DNA from: Gnetum montanum | Lineage: Eukaryota; Streptophyta; Gnetopsida; Gnetales; Gnetaceae | Direction: 5' to 3' | Assembly (NCBI GenBank): GCA_015680685.1 | Contig: MNCI01004138.1 | Location: forward strand, 293,608 to 357,607 | DNA: 64,000 nucleotides | Shown: positions 44,166 to 55,126 of the stretch, in pieces | Layout: each line of letters opens with the position of its first letter | Position numbering within the stretch: the stretch's first letter is position 1 | The notes under the pieces: model-generated | Database searches by the model: none | The model's input: the letters and a program-made list of their open reading frames with translations, nothing else | What the model was told of the DNA's origin: nothing | Translations under genes and position numbers: made by a program

Positions 44166-46690
44166 TGAGCTCGGTCTTTGGTTTGAAGGGAGCTTTGAAG
44201 CCTTATTTGATGGTGAGGCGTTCAGAGGATTAACTGCTTGTGGTTGTGAGGGCTTGGTTGGAATGTTGGTTCTGAAGAAAGGTCTTCTCTTCATATGGTT
44301 GTCAAAACTAGTAGTGGGTTGAAGATTTACAGCCCTCGTCTCATTGTGTTGCTGTGGTTGAGTGGGGAGTTCCCCTTGCATTGCTAGAGTAGGTGGTAAT
44401 GGAGCTATTGGTGTGAGAGTTGTGGATGGATTTGGAGGATGGTATGTCTATGGGTTATCTCCCCTAGGAGAAGGAGTCCTATAATACTCCTGAGCTTGGT
44501 AGTGATGTTGTGATGTCACGTGAACAATAGATTCACATGGAGAGATTGGTTGTTGCACGTAGTAGCCATATGGATTCAGTTGCCAGTAGGGGTACTGTTG
44601 CCTTGGTGGTGGCATCCCCCATGATTGTGGGTATTGCCACTGTTGATGTTTCTCAATAGGTTGTGGTGGAGTTCCACTTGGAAAATACATTAAGGGTTGG
44701 TGGAATTTCCTTGGGTTACCTTGGGGATAAGGTAATCGTTGGGATTTTTACCATTTTTTTAAACATGGATTGAGTGCACACACCCAAGACTCATGCAGAT
44801 GTGAGATTACTAGGAAACATCCCTTAGGATGGTCATATTGGCATATCTCACATCCACCATCATCGTTCGTATCTGAATCCATAGCCTCTTCAGTGATGGC
44901 CATTTTTTCCTTACCTTTGTTACGTGCATTATCCACTTCTCTCTTTTTCTTTTTGTTATAGTCACTACCTCACTCCTTAGACTCCTCAACAATTTTAAGA
45001 ACAGTTTCAAACCTACTATCTAGGGAGTCCCGCATTTGGTCTACCTTTGTCGATACTTCTATTGTTAAATTTTGGAGCGGCAAGGTTTTTCTATTCACCA
45101 TCTCTTCGAGTGGTGACTCTTCCCCCTCCTCACAGAATCTCACTCCCCTTTTTCGGAGGGAAGGATCTTGGTTGTACTCTTCCGCACTTTCTCTCTTTCG
45201 TAGCTCACCTTCTTCTTTGGCTACTTGCTCTAGTGATCTATGGATTTTATGAGACCTAAGCTCTAATAACCTTCCTTGGGCATATGTCCCAAGCGTCCTT
45301 CTTGTTTCATTCCTAAGTCCATCTACGAGATGGTGTAGTTGACCCCGTAGCGAATAACCATGGCCAGGGCAACGATGTAACAGTGCGTAATAGCGGCCCA
45401 TGGCAGCATCCAAGGGTTCATGCTTTCCTTGCTTCCATCCTTGGATTTACTTTCGTAGGTTAGAAACTCGAGAGTACGTTTGGTACTTATCATTAAACAG
45501 TTCTAACATTGTACTCCACCTCCTAATGGATTCCGGTTCTAAGGACCGGTACCAGCTTTCAGATTCTTTCACTAGTGTCCTTAGGAACAACTTTAGTTTT
45601 TGCCATTCATTTTCTATGTTTTGCAAGGCACATGTATCATGGAATGCTTGTAAATGGTTTGAGAATTAGCATTGTATCCCCCTTCAAACCATGAGATGTT
45701 ATTCATGTCTAACCTCTTGATCCTACTATCTTTTTGGTGCCTTGTGGGAACTCTTATGGCCTTCCTTATGTCTAGCATGCTTCTAGTTGTGAGTAGGGGT
45801 TCTTCATGGTCATCTTGTTCATAGAGTCTATGGTGTCTATGTGGTTCCCTACTCTCCCTTCTTCCATGCCTTGATTCCTTAGAGTGCCATCGTCCTCATT
45901 CTCGACTATCTCGTCGATGTTTTTCACTTTGTTTACCTTTGTCCTCAAGGTTGGGTTCTTTATGAATATGGCCAGATACTGAAGGAGAGGGTGAATGTGA
46001 TGATGAAGGTGAAGAAGAAGGAGAACCATCACCATGATGGTGTTTTCTACCTTCTCTTCTGTGGTCCTGGCCATGATCATGATCATGATCAGAATGTCTG
46101 CCCTTATCATGTGGTTATGTTCCTTCTTTAAACACTTCGTGTTTGTGGGTACCAGAACCAGGGTTGTGAATCATGGAGTGTAGGTTCTAATACACCACCT
46201 CTTGAACATCATTAGGAGAAGGAACATCATTTGGTAGGGAACCTGTTGAAGTAGGTTCACCACCCTTAATTTCACTCAAGACATGCAGAGCGTTATGGGG
46301 CCATTTAACCTTCGAGGATGTATGATATCTCTCCTGTTGCAAGTTCCTTTGACATTGTGCTTTTGTGGGATGGTAGTCCCTTGTGTCATGATCACATGCA
46401 ACATATTCTACATACAAAAATGACATGCCTATTCGTGAGAGAGCACAAAGGAGAATGTTGGGGATTGATTGGTCTAGAGGTAACACTATGTTACCTTCCA
46501 AGTCTCTCCAATGTAGTTGTTCATCTTGATGGAGAATAAAGGTAAAGTCAAGTACATACTCATCATGATGAGTGTATACCACATGAAATTGTTGAGGAAC
46601 TAGTGGATCTTGGTTACATGTGTTATGTTGCCAACTATTTCTTATGTTAGTTCTAGGCGATGAAGTGCTCTTGTGCAAAGAAGAAGACAT
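44166..46690 (-). pseudogene. gag: Gag and spacer of element D
   Basis: ATG at 46690 (MSSSLHKSTSSPRTN); 167 open codons with DEYVLDFTFILHQDEQLHW and DLEGNIVLPLD. The Arg/Asp/His-rich stretch (about 46110-45880) is frameshifted. The core runs from about 45760 to 45250, including 147 open codons from 45413 (MDAAMGRYYALLHRCPGHGY, LVDGLRNETRRTLGTYAQG). Acidic hinge EEGEESPLEEMVN. Knuckle CEICQYDHPKGC at 44852-44817. The Pro/Gln/Tyr-rich spacer is open at 44690-44448 (WGMPPPRQQYPYWQLNPYGY) and 44381-44160 (PFFRTNIPTKPSQPQ). Few changes would separate it from an open gene, which fits its relative youth. Confidence 0.85.
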
Positions 46691-46816
46691 TTTCGTCTTG
46701 TTTGGTGTGCGATTTACCGTTGTCTTATCTTTTCTTGATTAACCCTAAGGGTTCGTTCTATCATCCCAACGATATGAAGAATTTTCTATGTTCTACGTAG
46801 CACACAAAAAACTATG

Positions 46817-46834
46817 TCCTTGGCAATGACACCA
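46817..46834 (-). other. tRNA-Asp-like primer-binding site of element D
   Basis: Minus strand TGGTGTCATTGCCAAGGA, 13 of 18 matches with TGGCGCCGTTGCCGGGGA, one base from the LTR; all mismatches are transitions. Confidence 0.75.
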
Positions 46835-46835
46835 A

Positions 46836-47617
46836 TGATGAGTGGCGAGGTACCCCTACACTCAACCATACGAATATAAGCGTTTCACACGTGATCCGAT
46901 CGAACTCCAAGGACTAAGTGCTTACGCACCTTAATGGAACACTTAAGGTTAATCAATCATTGTCTTCCCAAACTTAGTTGTATTGTCACAGTTGTATGGT
47001 TAAGTAAGCTTGAGGTATATGATTTTTATAACTTTTTATCTTTTTAATGTCTTATGCTAATAGGGGAAGGTAAGGAGAACTAAGTGACTAACTTACATTA
47101 ACTATTTACTAACTAAGTTCTAATTGTTCCTAACACTAGTATCCGTTCCCACTTGCCACACTCATCCTAAACTAGTGCAACATTGCTGGGATTACCAAAC
47201 GCTAATCATTACTGGGTTACCAAGCACTACACACATGCTTGAAGCGGTCGTATTGAGTGTACTTAACTAGAAGGGTCAAGGGTTGAGAGAGAGATTAATT
47301 AACTAGGAAAGTATTTAAACATTCAACAATAATTAATTAATATTTAGCTTAATCTATATGCTACAAGGTTTATCACAAAGTTCATCTTTATTTTCGTACA
47401 CAAATGTGTGATTAGGTAAAAATTGCTCGAATAAAGATCTGTTCACTTTATGACTCCTATTGGGGGCACACAGGAATTATTCTAACTCTGGAATGGTAAA
47501 ACTGCAAGATTTTAGCTAAGGGTCTAATTTTAACTTCCTAAAATAAGGGAAGTTACCTCTTATTTATAGAAAATGAGATGGGATGCAATATCATGTACGC
47601 GATATCTCGGCTCATCA
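46836..47617 (-). repeat. Element D 5' LTR
   Basis: 782 bp. Words at 47587 (AATATC) and 47601 (GATATC), 14 bases apart; the nearer one begins at 47592 on the minus strand and TATA begins at 47568, 24 bases away. It is followed by GTTCC (47618-47622). Confidence 0.92.
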
Positions 47618-47740
47618 GTTCCTAAGTCCATCTATGATATGGCAAAGCTACTCCCTCTAAGAGAATTCATGGCTTGAGCACCAATGTAGTAATGAATAAT
47701 ACCTATCCAAGGCCACATCAAGGAATTTATGGTTACCTTA
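47618..47740 (-). mobile_element. Target duplication of D and right part of O2 gag
   Basis: GTTCC at 47618-47622, then gag core of O2 on the minus strand (MDLG..., corresponding to HLVDGLR, and YYIGAQAMNSLRG for YYALLHHCLGHGYS). It is cut at 47740 by the LTR of element G. Confidence 0.7.
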
Positions 47741-48622
47741 TGATGAGTCACATTTTCATAGGGCTCCGATATCATATATTTGATATTGGAGCTATGTTAT
47801 TGGGTATTTGATATTAGGGCACAACATCCAATGTCGGGAATCCGATATTTCTTCAACTATACTAGCCTATAAATATAACACTTGGGTGCATAGTTTGGAT
47901 ATAGATTTTAGAGAGAGACATAGAGAAGGAAACATATATGTGTTAGCTTGTTTTTAGTGCATGCCTATAGTGTAATGTTAAGTGATTATATGACATCCTT
48001 ATTTGAATGTGACATACTTGGACACATTACATGTTTGGCAATAAAGATGAAGATTTCTTCCATCATTGTTGCATTCACTTAGCTTGATTATTATTAATTA
48101 CTTAAATGCTTACTATTTTCCTTAGTTAATGTTTATCATTTATTACTCTTTATTGTTTCTATCATCAAGCAGAATGAGTACAACTAATAGCGAGTGCTTA
48201 AGTGTAATTACTTGGTAACTCAGTAGTGTTATTGTTTGGTATGCCCAGTAACGGTATGCTTGGTAATCCCAGTAGTAGTTGCATAAGGTCCAAGGTGTGT
48301 ATGGAAGGTTAGAAATAGATACTCATCACATGTAGGCTAGTTTAGACTTTACTTTCCCTTGTTAATTAGATTAAATAATTAATTTCCTTATTATCATTAG
48401 GAGTAGCATAAGGCCACAATAACATTAATTATCATATACCTCACTTTGGACTAAACCATAAGTGACAAACCTACCATTAGTCCAAGTGGAAAGATAGTAA
48501 GCTATGATTAAGATGTAATGATCTAAATGCCACAACTAGTCCCATCCAAGAAATTTTATTGGATCATGTGTGAACACTTGTGATTCATATGGTTGGGCGT
48601 AGGGGATACCCATCACTCATCA
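47741..48622 (+). repeat. Element G 5' LTR
   Basis: 882 bp, TGATGAGTCAC to CTCATCA. It has the family R-U5 landmarks, such as CACTTGTGATTCATATGGTTGGGCGTAGGGG split by small changes. It is more diverged than the LTRs of A, B, D and E. Confidence 0.8.
47768..47876 (+). promoter_or_regulatory. GATATC/TATA promoter module, G LTR
   Basis: Words at 47768 (GATATC), 47782 (GATATT), 47796 (GTTATT), 47810 (GATATT), 47830 (AATGTC) and 47844 (GATATT): steps 14, 14, 14, 20, 14. TATAAAT starts at 47869, 25 bases after the last word. Most words have mutated but their positions have not. Confidence 0.75.
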
Positions 48623-48623
48623 T

Positions 48624-48641
48624 TAGTGCTATTGTCGAGGA
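48624..48641 (+). other. tRNA-Asp-like primer-binding site of element G
   Basis: TAGTGCTATTGTCGAGGA, 12 of 18 matches with the tRNA-Asp site. All six differences are transitions. Confidence 0.6.
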
Positions 48642-48747
48642 TGGTGCTAGCTATCTAGATTAGTTATATTATACATGATTGTTGTAAATTCATTAATGAT
48701 TCAATTTTTAGAAAATATTAAGTCACACACATCATTAACTAAAAATA

Positions 48748-49250
48748 ATGTCTCTTTCACATGGAAGCAATAATGCATCGTATGAAGAGAACATTCATTG
48801 GAAAACTAATGAGATATATATTGAAGAAAATTAGAGTGGCCAACCTCATGCAAGGATTTCATATGTTCATGATCACCCTTACTACACTCAAGGACTACAT
48901 TTACCTAAGGAAGATAATCCTAGAGAAGATGGAGTAAGTCCTAGATTAGGGAGGGCCACAAGGCCTAGGACCTCAAAACCTAGAAAAGATAAATCAAGGG
49001 ATCATGGGGAGAACTATAGAAGCCATGGTGATTCTCCTAGTTTCTCATCTTCCTCTTTTTCTTCAATGTCTAGTTTTGACAAAGATGAATGTAGGTATAG
49101 TGATAGAGCTCCACTATGAGGTCGAGATAAAAATAGAAATCAAAATCAAGGAAAAAATCAAAGACATCAAAATGAGCTAGAAAAGATCATTACAATCAGA
49201 CAAATAGAAATAGAAATTTTCACCATGACATGTCTAGTGATAGTTAACCC
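48748..49250 (+). pseudogene. gag: Gag N-terminal remnant of element G
   Basis: ATG 48748 (MSLSHGSNNASYEENIHW) parallels MSLSQDYDNATTSKAIHW in A. The Arg/Asp/Ser-rich stretch follows (KPRKDKSRDHGENYRSHGD, SSSSFSSMSSFDKDE). The capsid-like core is absent or beyond recognition. Stops at TAG and TGA. Confidence 0.65.
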
Positions 49251-49864
49251 TTGTTGGCCACTAAGAGCATAACTCAGATTACACAGGAAGGTTCAACAAC
49301 ATGTCATAGCCAGCAACACAGGAAGGTTCAGCACCATAAGATCAACAAAAAAATGCCAGTTGTGCTACAAACATACATGATAATGATAATTCTAGTAAAT
49401 CTCAACTACAATCTTGAAAATGCCCTTTCTTTAGGATGGTTCCCACACATTGGCATAACACTCATGGACCTCCTAACTCATCCAAACTAGCATAATGCCA
49501 ATCAAGTGCAACACCCTTCCTCTCACAACTAATGTCCTCCAATCCTATGCAAAGGCCAACATCCATTGTTATTCCAACACCTAACTAAAATAATGAATCT
49601 AGCACTATGAAGAGACAAAATAATCCATGCATCACTAATCATGATAAAGGGTGCAATCACAGGCCAAGCATCTACAAAGTTAACACAACTCCTATTCTGG
49701 TCCACTGTATGTTTCAAAATAAAGTGTGTGAGTAACAACCTATCTATGTAATCACCACTAAACCAGAAGACACCTAGTGGCTTGAAAATGAAAGTCTAAC
49801 ACTATTTGAAAAATGCATGAAGCCTACATGCCCACTTATTAATTCTTGTCATGGTCAAAAGCTT
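49251..49864 (+). pseudogene. Spacer and protease-end remnants of element G
   Basis: Around 49420 a degenerate match to the PFFRTN..PSKP spacer is seen, and at about 49750-49830 a match to the segment after the protease (EDT*WLENES, then KCMKP for ICMEP). The pol block is missing between here and the purine block at 49865. Confidence 0.45.
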
Positions 49865-50640
49865 AGTCGTGGGGGAGATGCCTCATCCTAAAATCAAGAA
49901 TTAATAAGTGTTTTTCATCTTTTTGTTTTATAATTTTTTATCATTTTCTCATTTATTGATACCAATTTTACCCATCCTTTTCAAATTTTTTCCAAACTTT
50001 GTTTTTATTTCCTTTGTCAGTAATCTTGATTGTTAATGAAACAACAACATGTAGCCTAATGAGATGAGGTTTTATCTATGTTGTCAAAGTTATGAGGGAC
50101 TGATTATTTGGACAATGAGGGCACATCATCCATCCATCCATTCCATTAAAAAGGGGTTCTTACCATGGTCATAACGATATAATTTTCCAACATCAAACTA
50201 AGAATAAACTCGTAATCATTATGCTTCAATAGAAAAGTGAAGAATGAAGGGAGAATCTGAAGGGTGTGACATTAAGGGAACCTGTGGAATCTCTTTGACC
50301 ACTTCTATATGTTCTATCATGTAGCTAAGGTTGTAATTATATCTTTGTAGATTTAACAAAAAATGGAAGTAAGAGTAAAATAAGTGTTTCCTTACCATGT
50401 CACTAGAAAGACATGTTACCCATGCCTGAAGGTAGTCCTCTGGTAAGGTTGAAAAAGATGAAAATAAAATAAAAGAGCACAAAATAAATTTCTAAGGGTT
50501 CCACTGGAAAGACATGTTACCCATGCCTAAAGGTTGGTGGCTTCTTAGAAATCAAAAAAATAGAAAGAAGTGCCATGAATAAACTCCTCCCTTGGATAAA
50601 ACGCCAAGTGCTGATACTCCTTGCAATAATGGTAGTCTTA

Positions 50641-51164
50641 TGGTTGTAAATTTAAGAAATAAAACAATGTGATGTCATTGGAACGTGGTTTGGACTTGGT
50701 TTGAATCTTGAAAAGAAGGGCTAATTGTGAGAGAGGTCCCAAGGTGATGGTTCCCCTGTGCTCTCCCCATGGTTTAGGGGCCATGGAACACTTTGAGGGG
50801 CCCTCGAGTGACTCAAGTTTTAGAGAATCCATCCTGGCTTAGTAGTACCAAGCTAGCAATAGGACACCCCCNATCATGAGGGATCTGGGGGTGAGTCACC
50901 TTTCCTTGTAGGTGCATCATTTCCCCTCCCACCGATGTTGTCTACAAGGTTGTGTGTGTGCTTGTTTACATGGTCCTCATTTTGAAGTTGGTTACCCTCC
51001 GTGAGGTGCATTGTCATATATGTTAAGAAGCTGTGATTTTGCTTGCACTCACTCTTGAGTTACTTGCTTGCTTGAGGTGTATTCCCCAGGTCTTCCTCCC
51101 CAGATCCATTGGATCTTAGTGAATTCCTTGAGGTGCTAGACAACATCGGGGCAACGTTGTTACA
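50641..51164 (+). repeat. LTR-like end of an unrelated element (H)
   Basis: Ends in GTTGTTACA two bases before a tRNA-iMet-type primer site. The left edge is placed where similarity to element G stops and is uncertain. No partner LTR is seen in the window. It contains the single N at 50872. Confidence 0.45.
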
Positions 51165-51166
51165 AA

Positions 51167-51180
51167 TGGTATTAGAGCAT
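51167..51180 (+). other. tRNA-iMet primer-binding site of element H
   Basis: TGGTATTAGAGCAT; the canonical plant site complementary to initiator tRNA-Met is TGGTATCAGAGC, so 11 of 12 match. This differs from the tRNA-Asp type of all other elements here and marks a different family. Confidence 0.7.
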
Positions 51181-51651
51181 TTTTGAAATTATGTTGTGAT
51201 ATGCATGTGCTATTTGGTTGTGTTACTCCATAGAGTTTGTTTGATTAATGATCCCTTTGTATTAACACCTAGGTGATCTAGGATCATATCCTTATGTATT
51301 CTTGAAGAGTTTCCTGATGGCAATGTTCTATGCTCTTCATGAGAGGACAAATGTTAAATTGTGAGCAACTGATGGATGTTGCTCTCCTTGAGGATGTAAA
51401 CAGTTACATTGTGGTCATGTACTCCACTTTTTTACTTGTGGGTGGACTAGTTGTGATTGCATGTGATATGGTAGAGAGGAGTTCTATTAGCAACTCAAGA
51501 ATTTTGTTGTTCAAGGAGCTCTCATCTCTGGTCTCTAGTGATTCATCTAGGATGAATTGGATGGAGTCTTCACTTCAGTTTCAACCCAAATAACATTTTT
51601 TGAGATGGCACTTTTTGAATTGTGTAGGAAGGATATCCTTGCACTCCCTCT
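51181..51651 (+). other. Leader of element H, truncated by element T
   Basis: Downstream of the primer site a stretch of 87 open codons (51330-51593) could be a gag beginning (EQLMDVALLEDVNSYIV), but I recognise no domain. It is cut at 51652 by the LTR of T. Confidence 0.3.
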
Positions 51652-53365
51652 TGTACTGACCTAAATCATCGGTGTAAGGCTAGAAGGAAAAAAAAACACC
51701 GAAAGATTGTCAGGCAGACATAGCTGACCCTGCCTTTGCTCGAGGACAAGATGGAAAAGAAAATCAAGGTAGAGTGCCTTGGATGGTCTGCACGTAAATC
51801 AACCAAGGACTTCCCCAAGCATAAACTATGGCCTGTGCTAGGCTTATCATAACTGACGTTCGAAACGTAAACAGTGCACGCGAAATGTAAACAGAAACGT
51901 ATGCAAAACTGGTATTGTAAACAAAATGTAAACTGAACATAAAAAAGAGTAAACAATATAATGGCTAGAAAAATGAACTGTATTGTATTGCTTAGAAAAG
52001 ATGTGCACTGAACAAAGCATAGCTACACATGTGGATGGCAGGTCATGTGCCAAGCCCCGGGGTGATGTGATGTGTTTCAGGAGTGCTTGGATGCTAGGAG
52101 TCAAGTGTGCCCGAGCACCCAAGGATTGCTTGTCTGAGTTCCATAAGCTAGCAACCTTTAAAATTTCCAACCTTGTTTATGTGAATTGATAGGGTATTTA
52201 TAGGGTTTGGCCAGGTTCAGGCACGGAATTCATGGATGGAATGAACGGCTGAGAGATGAGAGGAAAACAGATCGTGTGACATGTGTCCAGTGGACAACTA
52301 TGTGTGAGTTGGACGTGTGTGGGCAAGCTACATTTTTGACTAGGTGAAATGTATCTTATAGCATGCATTAGCTTATTCAAGCTAGCTTATGCTCATGGCA
52401 CATATAATTCAGAGTGTAAGGGCTTGAAAAGCCCACAAATGGTACAAATTTATAATGAAATGATAATGTACAACAAGAGAAATTGACTCTGGCTCGCTTG
52501 AAACTTTTGGATCTTTGAATTGAATGTCGCAGGATGTCGGTTTGAGTGGTTTTGTGGCTGTTTGAAGCATCTTCGCCTAACAAGAATCTCTAGCATGAGT
52601 TGATTTTACCTTAGCGTGTCCTCAGTGTGGACACGCTATACTCATGCTGCAACGTGAATTTAGCATGACCTTAGCATGAGTGAGCTAGAATGATGGATTT
52701 TTCACCAAAATTTGATTTTTGAAGCCTGATTCTTGAGTGCAACAATTATCTGACTGTGGTGGATCTTGAGAGTGATCTAAAAAATTAGAAACTAAGCTTG
52801 AAAGTGACTTGTTTTGAGCCACCTTTGGTAGCTCACGCTAGACTCACGTTGCAGCGTGACCACAGCGTGAGTTGCAAAAACCTATAATTTTTGGACTCAA
52901 AATCTGGAATTCTAAAGACTGAAGTCTATAGTTATCAACAATGAACTCTGAGAATGATTTGCACTTTTGAAATCAAGTCATTTTGACTTATTTTTTGGCT
53001 CAATTTTAAGTTCCGAAAGTTACTCATGCTGGTAGCATGACCTCAATGTGAGTGATAGCGTGAGTGAGAAATTTTGCACTTTTTGACCTATAATTTGAAT
53101 CCCTGAACACAAAAACTTTGAACTAGGCACAATAGTAACCCTTTGAGAATGTCTTGTATCCTTAGACTGAGCCACCTTTGGCTTGATTCTGACATCGTTC
53201 GAAGTTGCTCACACTGAGGGCAAGCTAGCTTAACAGCATGAGTTAGTTGGCTTGAGCAAGCTACGCGTGAGTTCCATGCCTTAGTTAGATTTTTCCTCCC
53301 AAAAGACAAAAGGGCTCTAGGTTGTTCTTGTTTCTAAGTGCTAGGCCAAAATTAGTGATGTTTCA
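51652..53365 (-). repeat. LTR 2: 3' LTR of Tat-like element T
   Basis: 1714 bp, minus orientation. It is homologous to LTR 1 at both ends (51652-52100 and about 53335-53365). A polypurine tract follows on the right (53366-53382). TATA (minus CCTATAAATACCC) is at 52192-52205. U3 (52210-53365) contains at least three modules of about 180 bp, each with AGCGTGAG-type words followed by an AT-rich spacer (CCTATAATTT...GAGCCACCTTTGG). Confidence 0.7.
52590..53275 (-). repeat. AGCGTGAG word modules in LTR 2
   Basis: Words AGCGTGAG, AGCATGAG, TAGCGTGAG and complements CTCACGCT occur in clusters at about 52600-52690, 52830-52875, 53020-53070 and 53205-53275. Between them lie diverged copies of one spacer: GAGCCACCTTTGG recurs at 52817-52829 and 53168-53180, and CCTATAATTT at 52881 and 53089. 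Same position relative to TATA as the GCGTATACGC array of LTR 1. Confidence 0.6.
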
Positions 53366-53382
53366 TTGGCCCCTCTTTGTTG
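53366..53382 (-). other. 3' polypurine tract of element T
   Basis: Minus strand CAACAAAGAGGGGCCAA, directly before TGAAACATCAC, the start of LTR 2 in the sense of transcription. Confidence 0.6.
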
Positions 53383-54539
53383 ACGTCTGAAGGAATCCAC
53401 CCGAGAGGCATCAACAAAGAAGTGCAAAACACCATGAACAACCAAGTACCAAGCATTATCCATCAATCCTTAGCTGGATGTCACTGCACCATGTTCAAAA
53501 GTACATGGGGTTGGGGGAATGCAGTTCAAGATGGAAGGGGATTGGTCATAACTGAGGAAATCATGAGTTTATTAAGGGTTATAATTGCTGTTGGAATTAT
53601 GGGAGAGGAATGCTCTCACATGAATGGACTATGTCTTTGGTCCTTTTCAATAGCTAGTGTTCAGCAGACTTAGAGCCAAGACCTAGGGGATGCATTCTTT
53701 GGAGAAATGGGATTCTTATAGAGTGTTTACAAGGCCCGTTGTAAATAGTCAAAGCCATGCAATGATGTGCTACATGGTCTCTTTGAGACGCGAGTGTAAC
53801 TGTTTTCCAAGACAATTGTGTTCTCGCATGGGGCTTGTATGAGAATGGCCAATAGTCTTTGGTTTATGATGTCAATGGGGTCATGAAGACCTTTTCCGTG
53901 CATTTTGCTCTTTGGCCTTGTTTTCTGTTTCTTTTTCTTTGTTTCTTCTTTTCTTTTTATTTCTTTTTTCCTTTTGATGTTTTCTTTTCTGTTTTCCTTG
54001 GTCTTTTTGAAAGAGCTTGCTTTTAGTGCCATGCTCATGCTTGAGCGCTTACATTTTGCATCATGTACTGTGTATTGTGTTTTGTGTTGCAACTGCTTAG
54101 AGAGTTACAGTGTGCAACAATATATCAAGAGCTTTGGGGGAGTAGAATGTATCCAAGGGGTATAATTAAATAGGATAAAGGGAACATGATGGGGAAAAAG
54201 GAATGTATCAGGATTAAGGAATGTACTTATGAATGAATTAATTAACCTAGTTGCGGGCATCAGGAAGAATGTGATACTTTGTTGTCATGATGAAGTGCAT
54301 CTGTGCACGAACGCCTCAGGCATGTCATCCTACAAACACAACTCCAAGAAGATAAGAAAACCACAAATGAAATGGTTAACTAAGCATTTTAAACTTGAAA
54401 ACAAACAAGGAGATAGAACCACCATGTGCAATTTTCAAAGTAGATAGAATCAGGGCCCATGAGACAAATTATGAAGTAAGTCTTCATGGAACATGAACAG
54501 CCAATTATAGCAACACATATTTTTAAATTTTTCCTAGTC
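53383..54539 (-). other. 3' non-coding region of element T
   Basis: No gene is supported. A strongly asymmetric tract (about 53921-54012, almost pure C/T on plus, A/G on minus) gives spurious open frames on both strands. The rest is plain AT-rich sequence. Confidence 0.5.
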
Positions 54540-54764
54540 GTTAATGATGTCACCAGTTTATAGTCTTAGCATACTGTTGTGGGTTAGTTTCACATCATAA
54601 CCCTTTGGAAGGTGCCAGTTTAGCGTCGTAGTGGATAGTGCATTGCTAGTTTATAGTCATAGCGGACTGTGAAGAGGCAAACCAATTTATAGTCTTAGTG
54701 GACTCTGGATGCTAGTTTCACATCATGGTGGATGGATGTGGTAGTTTAGTGTCATACCGGATGG

Positions 54765-55106
54765 AGCTCTATGGTGTCATTTTATTGTCATGACTCCAAG
54801 ACATTTCTATGGTGCCAGTTTCAAGTCATAGCCCTAGGACTATTCTGTGGTATCAGTTTTAAGTCATGATGCCAGGACTATTCTATGGTATCAATTTTAA
54901 GTCAGGATGCCAGGACTATTCTATGGTATCAATTTTAAGTCATGATACCAAGACTATTCTATGGTATCAGTTTTAAGTCATGATGCTAGGATTGTTCTGT
55001 GGTATTAGTTTTAAGTCATGATACTAGGACTATTTTGTGGTATCATTTTTAAGTCATGATGCCAGGACTATTTTGTGGTATTAGTTTTAAGTCATGATGC
55101 TAGGAC
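54765..55106 (-). repeat. 38-bp tandem array, nine units
   Basis: Nine consecutive units, each exactly 38 bp, starting at 54765, 54803, 54841, 54879, 54917, 54955, 54993, 55031 and 55069. The core is GGTATCAGTTTTAAGTCATG and most units end in AGGAC or AAGAC. More diverged units of variable length extend left to about 54540. Tat-lineage elements are known to carry tandem subrepeats between pol and the 3' LTR, and the position here fits. Confidence 0.9.
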
Positions 55107-55126
55107 TAATACATACCTTAGTTTGA

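Larger units (their letters stand above)
40616..47617 (-). mobile_element. Element D: complete LTR retrotransposon lacking RT, RNase H and integrase
   Basis: 7002 bp with LTRs of 767 bp (3') and 782 bp (5'), TG/CA ends and a perfect GTTCC target duplication. Minus-strand order: 5' LTR, tRNA-Asp primer site, gag, spacer, protease with intact DSG, then a junction near 43385 that jumps from about 35 codons before RT to the last 45 codons of pol, then the purine block, 3' non-coding region, polypurine tract, 3' LTR. It is inserted in the gag of O2. Some gag and protease frames are still long, so it is among the younger insertions. Confidence 0.92.
47741..50640 (+). mobile_element. Element G: pol-less Ty3/gypsy relative, 3' end missing
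   Basis: 5' LTR 47741-48622, primer site, short-N-terminus gag of the A type, decayed spacer, end of protease (about 49750-49830), then directly the purine block AGTCGTGGGGGAGATG (49865-49880) and the 3' non-coding region. So RT, RNase H and integrase are missing, as in A and D. The 3' region holds GGGTGTGACATTAAGGG (50259-50275) and the box GGAAAGACATGTTACCCATG twice (about 50406 and 50505). No 3' LTR is seen; similarity ends near 50640. Confidence 0.75.

Noticed and set aside
45047-45259. Plus-strand ORFs inside element D
   Set aside because: They are antisense to clearly recognisable gag frames.
53905-54165. Small hydrophobic membrane protein (86 codons, Phe-rich)
   Set aside because: It is the translation of the C/T-rich tract; the opposite strand gives an equally open Lys-rich frame.
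54765-55106. 38-bp array as a CRISPR array
   Set aside because: Units are contiguous without unique spacers, lie in a plant retroelement, and no cas gene is near.
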